A DNA stretch of 8,202 bases from NCBI GenBank assembly GCA_019314105.1, contig JAFCZY010000060.1:1-8202 (forward strand), given 5' to 3'. Shown here one piece after another: positions 4,786 through 8,202 of the stretch. The notes below the pieces were generated by a model. It was given only the letters and a program-made list of their open reading frames with translations, searched no databases and was not told the DNA's origin. This DNA comes from Deltaproteobacteria bacterium. GTDB taxonomy: Bacteria > Desulfobacterota > Desulfobacteria > Desulfobacterales > Desulfobacteraceae. The translations under genes and the position numbers were made by a program. How positions within the stretch are numbered: the first letter of the stretch is position 1; each line of letters opens with the position of its first letter.

Positions 4786-5553
4786 ATGAACGAAATGAAC
4801 GATTTTTTACAAAGCCTGCGAAATGGTCAGACTGAAAAACCGCGCACGCCCAAGACGCGCAAAAACTTTGATAATTCCTATCATTATACCAGTACCCCCA
4901 GGTTTCATTCTTATAACGCATACCAGAACACCAGAAACCAGCAGCACATGAAAAAGCCCCCTGCCTCACAACAAAATGGGAATCAGTTCTCAATGGAGGA
5001 TACTTCAGCCATATCCATATTAGCGGAAGCCATTGAAAATTTAAGCAACCATTGTGAAACCATGGCAAAAAATCAGGAATATATGATAACTGCCCAGGAA
5101 AGAACCGTGGACATGCTGGAACGCCAAGCTATCGCCATTGAGAAAATTGTAGATCATCTAAACCTCGCTCCCGAAAAGGAACCCATATATCAAAAAGATA
5201 GCGCCCCTGAAAAAACGTTTGAGCACCATTATGTAACCTCACAAAAATCGAAACTTGATATTGCTGAACCAGTTGAGACGCCCGTTGAAATGCCTGTTAA
5301 GAATATTGAACCTAAAAAATCAATCATTCGGAAAAGAAAAAAAGTCGTGGCAAAAAAGACTAAAAAAACTGCCTCAACCGATCCAAAACTTCTCAACCGT
5401 AAAACGGTTATGAATATCATCCACACGATGAGATCTGAGGGTGCGACATTTGATCAGGTTGCCAGCCGTTTGGTTGAACTGGGACAACCCACATTCTCCG
5501 GCCGTGGAGAATGGCATGCACAAACCATTCACAGACTTTGCAATAAAAAATAA
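4786..5553 (+). CDS. Uncharacterised 255-aa protein: helical segment, basic linker and recombinase-like C-terminal domain
   Basis: Function unknown. Four zones are visible. Residues 1-70 are polar, rich in Asn, Gln, Arg and Tyr, and probably disordered. Residues 72-126 form one long amphipathic helical stretch (SAISILAEAIENLSNHCETM onward), a possible coiled coil for oligomerisation. Residues 127-200 are a Pro/Glu-rich then strongly Lys/Arg-rich linker (IRKRKKVVAKKTKK at 181-194) that could touch DNA or RNA. Residues 203-253 resemble the helical DNA-contacting segment of large serine recombinases: VMNIIHTMRSEGATFDQVAS, then LVELGQPTFSGRG, then EWHAQTIHRL, a pattern normally read as helix-turn-helix, 'G.PT..G...W....v.ri'. 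No catalytic resolvase domain is present, so it is not itself a recombinase. The longest frame is given; the ATG at 4795 better fits the ribosome site. It is a single-gene unit with its own promoter and terminator, plausibly a DNA-binding or nucleoid-type protein. Confidence 0.85.
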   Translation: MNEMNDFLQSLRNGQTEKPRTPKTRKNFDNSYHYTSTPRFHSYNAYQNTRNQQHMKKPPASQQNGNQFSMEDTSAISILAEAIENLSNHCETMAKNQEYMITAQERTVDMLERQAIAIEKIVDHLNLAPEKEPIYQKDSAPEKTFEHHYVTSQKSKLDIAEPVETPVEMPVKNIEPKKSIIRKRKKVVAKKTKKTASTDPKLLNRKTVMNIIHTMRSEGATFDQVASRLVELGQPTFSGRGEWHAQTIHRLCNKK

Positions 5554-5575
5554 ATTTATTTTAAATTTCAAAAAG

Positions 5576-5618
5576 AACAGCGGACAGGAAAATACTTTCC
5601 CCCGCTGTTTATTTTTTT
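5576..5618 (+). terminator. Rho-independent terminator, probably working in both directions
   Basis: AACAGCGG (5576-5583) pairs with CCGCTGTT (5602-5609), and inside a small asymmetric bulge GGAAA (5587-5591) pairs with TTTCC (5596-5600) around an ATAC loop. TTT, A and seven T follow on the plus strand (5608-5618). It closes the 255-aa gene. On the minus strand the hairpin starts at the HNH gene stop codon (5611-5609) and is followed by CTTTTTG, so it probably ends that operon too. Confidence 0.88.
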
Positions 5619-5923
5619 ATGGAAGTCATATATTCTTCCCATTCCGAAGGAAAAAGCTGTTTTTTTTTCGTATTACAGTCTTTACAGCATGTCACAAGAT
5701 TAAATTTTTCCGATTTCCCTCCCCTGGCCAGGGGGATGACATGATCCATGGTCAGTTCTCCGGGTAAAAAATTATTTTTACAATAATGACAAATTCCCAA
5801 AGCGCGTTTCCGCTTCCACCATTGAGTGGATCGTAGTTTTCTTGCCTTATCCCGTTCTTTTTTTAAGAAGGCTTCGTCTGTAAAAGTAAAAAACTGCTCC
5901 ATGGCGTTAGTAACCGAATTCAT
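5609..5923 (-). CDS. HNH endonuclease-like zinc-ribbon protein, 104 aa
   Basis: Small basic protein with a complete-looking HNH fold. Cys45 and Cys48 (CHYC) and a second pair (Cys80 and Cys83 in CKDC) make the zinc ribbon. LTMDHVIPLARGGKSEKFNL (57-76) carries the metal/catalytic Asp60-His61 and the central Asn75, and CNTKK (83-87) gives the last Asn of the motif. The N-terminal half (about 15-42) is a charged helix with KKERDKARKLRSTQWWKRKR, suited to nucleic-acid binding. HNH proteins cut DNA or RNA, but many small chromosomal ones have no known target. The ATG at 5923 has GGAAGA seven bases upstream and overlaps the end of era by 17 bases; a second ATG at 5902 starts after the era stop but has no ribosome site. 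It is the last gene of the operon before the terminator. No methylase or mobile-element gene is beside it, so restriction or homing is not indicated. Confidence 0.88.
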   Translation of the reverse strand: MNSVTNAMEQFFTFTDEAFLKKERDKARKLRSTQWWKRKRALGICHYCKNNFLPGELTMDHVIPLARGGKSEKFNLVTCCKDCNTKKKQLFPSEWEEYMTSIKK

Positions 5924-6803
5924 CTAATATTCTTCCATTATCAATCCAGTTTTTTGTCACTTTTACAAATAATTTTAGCAGCACTTTTTGCCCGGTCATT
6001 TGTTCAATGTCTTTTCTTGCCGTGGTCCCTATTTTTGATAACATAGACCCTTTTTTCCCGATGATAATACCCTTTTGAGAATCCCTGATGACATGGATGC
6101 TGGCATGGATGACAATCAACTTTTTTTCTACTGCAAAAGAATCCACAGTCACTGCGCTTGAATAAGGGATCTCCATCCCGGTTAACCGAAATACTTTTTC
6201 TCTGATAATCTCTTTGACCATAAATTTTTCAGACACATCGGTAAATGTCTCTTCGGGAAACAGTCTGGGACCGACCGCTAACGATTGTTCAACTTCTTCA
6301 AGTATATTTTTGACCTGGGTATTATGTTTAGCTGAAATTGGAATAATGGCTTTAAAGTCATGCAAATTTTGAAATTCCTCAACCAGCGTATAGATCTCTG
6401 CTTTTTTAACCAAATCAATCTTATTCAACGCAAGGAAAACGGGCTTTGGTATTTTTTTTAATTGCGATATGATCAATTTTTCTGCTGAATAATTCCTCGC
6501 AGCAACATCCACCATAAACAGAATCACATCCACATCTTCTAAGGCCAGCATGGCCTGGCTGACAATTCTTTTGTTCAACAGAGTGGTACTCTTATGGATC
6601 CCCGGTGTATCAACGAAAACAATCTGGGATGACGGACTGTTCACAATACCAAGAATCCTGTCCCGGGTTGTCTGAGGTTTTTTGGATGTAATGGAAATTT
6701 TCTGACCCAGCACCTGATTGAGCAAGGTGGACTTTCCTGCATTGGGCGCACCAATAATGCCGACAAATCCTGATCGGATAGTGTTTTCATTTTTTTTATT
6801 CAT
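5907..6803 (-). CDS. era: GTPase Era, 16S rRNA-binding ribosome assembly factor
   Basis: Essential GTPase that binds the 3' end of 16S rRNA and helps mature the 30S subunit. It has 298 residues, normal for Era. The N-terminal G domain has GAPNAGKST (18-26, P-loop), KPQTTRDR (42-49, switch I), DTPG (65-68, G3), NKID (127-130, G4) and SAK (157-159, G5). A linker carries FPEETFTDVSEKFMVKEIIREK (182-203), typical of Era, and the C-terminal KH domain has GIIIGKKGSMLSKIG (245-259), the RNA-binding GxxG loop being GKKG. All functional motifs are intact. The ATG at 6803 lies inside the end of engB (8-base overlap) with no obvious ribosome site, so translation is probably coupled to engB. The HNH gene starts inside its 3' end. 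Confidence 0.98.
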   Translation of the reverse strand: MNKKNENTIRSGFVGIIGAPNAGKSTLLNQVLGQKISITSKKPQTTRDRILGIVNSPSSQIVFVDTPGIHKSTTLLNKRIVSQAMLALEDVDVILFMVDVAARNYSAEKLIISQLKKIPKPVFLALNKIDLVKKAEIYTLVEEFQNLHDFKAIIPISAKHNTQVKNILEEVEQSLAVGPRLFPEETFTDVSEKFMVKEIIREKVFRLTGMEIPYSSAVTVDSFAVEKKLIVIHASIHVIRDSQKGIIIGKKGSMLSKIGTTARKDIEQMTGQKVLLKLFVKVTKNWIDNGRILDEFGY

Positions 6804-7389
6804 TATGCCAGTCTATTAAATTCTCAATTTCTTCTAAGATTGTATCTCTTCCCTTTTTTGTTTTGGTAGAAAAAAGAATCACGCTGTTCTTCTCCCGATT
6901 TAATTGGGAACAAATAGATAAAAGCCTCTTCTGCTGCTTTGTTTTTGACAGTTTATCAGATTTTGTTAAAATTACCAAATACGGCATTTCATGAGATTCC
7001 AGCCATTCAACCATATCAGATTCTTCTTTTCCAGGATCCCTTCGAATATCAATCAGTAAAATCAACCCCAAAAGATTTTGCCGGTGAGAAAGATACAAAT
7101 TGACCATGGGCTGCCATTGCGCCCTGATTTTTTTTGATACTTTCGCATAGCCATATCCTGGAAGATCCACAAAAGAAAGCGTTTCATTAACCAGAAAAAA
7201 ATTAATGAGCTGGGTACATCCCGGTTTTGAACTTGTTTTCACCATATCCCGTCTCTGGATCAATGTGTTGATCAAAGAGGATTTGCCTACATTGGATCGG
7301 CCCGCAAAAGCAATCTCCGGAAAATCATATTCCGGATATTGGGAAGGCTTAACAGCACTTTTAACAAATTCAACGGTTTTCATTATCAT
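6796..7389 (-). CDS. engB: Ribosome biogenesis GTP-binding protein EngB (YsxC/YihA)
   Basis: Small GTPase needed for late assembly of the 50S subunit; 197 residues, the usual size. Motifs in order: IAFAGRSNVGKSSLINTL (26-43, P-loop), KPGCTQLINFF (55-65, switch I with Thr59; most relatives I recall have Arg where Cys58 stands), DLPGYGYAKV (75-84, G3 with the family hallmark GYGYA), TKSDKL (142-147, G4), and FSTKTKKG (173-180, a variant G5). The ATG at 7389 overlaps the aminotransferase stop in the form ATGA (4 bases), a classic sign of coupled translation; a second in-frame ATG is two codons later. No Shine-Dalgarno is visible before either. It overlaps era by 8 bases, so two ribosome-assembly GTPases are made from one message. 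Confidence 0.97.
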   Translation of the reverse strand: MIMKTVEFVKSAVKPSQYPEYDFPEIAFAGRSNVGKSSLINTLIQRRDMVKTSSKPGCTQLINFFLVNETLSFVDLPGYGYAKVSKKIRAQWQPMVNLYLSHRQNLLGLILLIDIRRDPGKEESDMVEWLESHEMPYLVILTKSDKLSKTKQQKRLLSICSQLNREKNSVILFSTKTKKGRDTILEEIENLIDWHNE

Positions 7390-8202
7390 GATAAATTTTT
7401 TAAATATCCTTCTATACGATCTAAACCAATTTTCAAATTTTCCATGGAATTTGCATAGGAAAATCGTAAATAGCCTTCCCCGTTTTCCCCAAAATCAATC
7501 CCTGGAGTAACCCCGACATGGGCTTTTTCCAGAATATCAAAGGCCAGGGCATATGAATCATTTGAGATATGTTTTACATTGGCAAACACATAAAATGCGC
7601 CGGTGGGTTCCACCGTAATTCCAAGCCCCATTTTCCTTAATCTCTCAATAACATAGATGCGGCGCTTATTGTATGTCTCTTTCATGGCCCGGGTTTCTTT
7701 ATAAGCATCTTTCAAGGCTGCCGCACCTGCTAACTGAGCCACAGAATTAGCGCAGATGAAAAAATTCTGCTGAAGAATCTGTAATGCCCGGACAAATTCA
7801 GGTGGCGCTATTAGATATCCAAGACGCAGGCCGGTCATAGCAAAAAGTTTTGAAAACCCGTTCAACACAAAGGCGTTATCTGTAAACTCAAAGATTGAAT
7901 GTTCTTTTCCTTCATAAACAAGCCCGTGGTAAATTTCATCTGAAATCACATACAGGTTGTTGGCTTCTGCAATATCCGCAATCTGCTGCATTCTTTTCTC
8001 TGGAATAACATTTCCCGTTGGATTAGAAGGAGAATTAATAAAAATCGCTTTTGTTTTAGACGTTATCTTCTCTCTTATCGCTTCCGGGGTATAAACAAAC
8101 CCTTCCTCTTCCAGGACCTGCACCGTCACCGGAACCCCTTGAACATAATTAATGAAATTGGCATAACAGGCATAATGCGGATCGGAAATAATGATCTCAT
8201 CC
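7386..8202 (-). CDS. Class I/II PLP-dependent aminotransferase, N-terminus outside the window
   Basis: The frame is open from the window end (first full codon 8201-8199) to the TGA at 7388-7386, about 271 residues; the usual length is near 390, so roughly 120 N-terminal residues are missing. The GTG at 8129 is internal, since the preceding codons read DEIIISDPHYACYANF, a normal aminotransferase segment. Fold-type I features: FINSPSNPTGNV with the PLP-contacting Asn, VISDEIYHGLVY with the Asp that bonds the pyridine nitrogen and the Tyr, NGFSKLFAMTGLRLGY with the Schiff-base Lys, and YLRFSYA with the Arg that binds the substrate carboxylate. Substrate cannot be named: this group includes aspartate, alanine and aromatic aminotransferases. 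Its stop overlaps the engB start by 4 bases, so it heads or continues the operon with engB, era and the HNH gene; no functional link is obvious. Confidence 0.94.
   Translation of the reverse strand, partial: DEIIISDPHYACYANFINYVQGVPVTVQVLEEEGFVYTPEAIREKITSKTKAIFINSPSNPTGNVIPEKRMQQIADIAEANNLYVISDEIYHGLVYEGKEHSIFEFTDNAFVLNGFSKLFAMTGLRLGYLIAPPEFVRALQILQQNFFICANSVAQLAGAAALKDAYKETRAMKETYNKRRIYVIERLRKMGLGITVEPTGAFYVFANVKHISNDSYALAFDILEKAHVGVTPGIDFGENGEGYLRFSYANSMENLKIGLDRIEGYLKNLS

Noticed and set aside
4766..5068. Minus-strand open frame opposite the start of the 255-aa gene
   Set aside because: Antisense to a gene with a strong ribosome site and promoter; the translation shows no domain-like pattern.
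4786..5553. Serine recombinase or integrase gene as evidence of a mobile element
   Set aside because: Only the DNA-contacting tail is recognisable; no catalytic domain, attachment-site repeats or cargo genes are seen.
5441..5767. Plus-strand open frame across the end of the 255-aa gene and the HNH gene
   Set aside because: It overlaps a well-supported gene, the terminator and the antisense of the HNH gene; the translation is compositionally odd and has no ribosome site. A shadow frame.
5609..5923. Restriction-modification or homing system based on the HNH gene
   Set aside because: No methyltransferase, specificity gene, intron or intein boundary is present; era and engB are intact and the gene sits in a housekeeping operon.

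Overview
The window is a dense, AT-rich stretch of bacterial chromosome with ordinary housekeeping content and no rRNA, tRNA, CRISPR array, insertion sequence or phage structural gene that I can recognise. The gene mix (a unimodular QueF, DusB, a HNH protein next to era, long poly-A coding runs) and the protein style suggest an AT-rich Gram-negative anaerobe. A sulfate-reducing member of the Desulfobacterales is my best guess. That placement is inference from protein character, because the window contains no marker RNA.

Layout. Positions 2-637 (+) hold the 3' part of a tRNA-dihydrouridine synthase family gene, followed after 34 bases by a UspA-type stress protein (672-1199, +). A 14-helix-type drug-efflux MFS gene (1220-2641, -) points towards uspA. 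Back to back with it starts an unrecognised 134-residue protein (2681-3085, +), followed after 23 bases by a complete dusB (3109-4074, +). queF (4079-4483, -) converges on dusB with 4 bases between the stops. The 302-base gap 4484-4785 is the main regulatory region. It carries two outward-facing sigma70-like promoters, a repeated octamer, a direct repeat, several inverted repeats and a very strong Shine-Dalgarno. It leads into a 255-residue composite protein (4786-5553, +) whose C-terminus resembles the helical DNA-binding part of serine recombinases. A good terminator at 5576-5618 separates this gene from a tightly overlapped minus-strand operon: aminotransferase (3' part only in the window) - engB - era - HNH endonuclease-like gene, with overlaps of 4, 8 and 17 bases.

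How it fits together. Most recognisable genes serve translation: two dihydrouridine synthases and QueF modify tRNA, and EngB and Era are GTPases for assembly of the large and small ribosomal subunits. UspA and the MFS pump are stress or efflux functions. Three proteins have no assignable function: the 134-residue protein before dusB, the 255-residue protein, and the biological role of the small HNH protein. The 255-residue protein and its elaborate upstream region are the part most worth following up. I see no convincing evidence for a complete new defence or mobile system.
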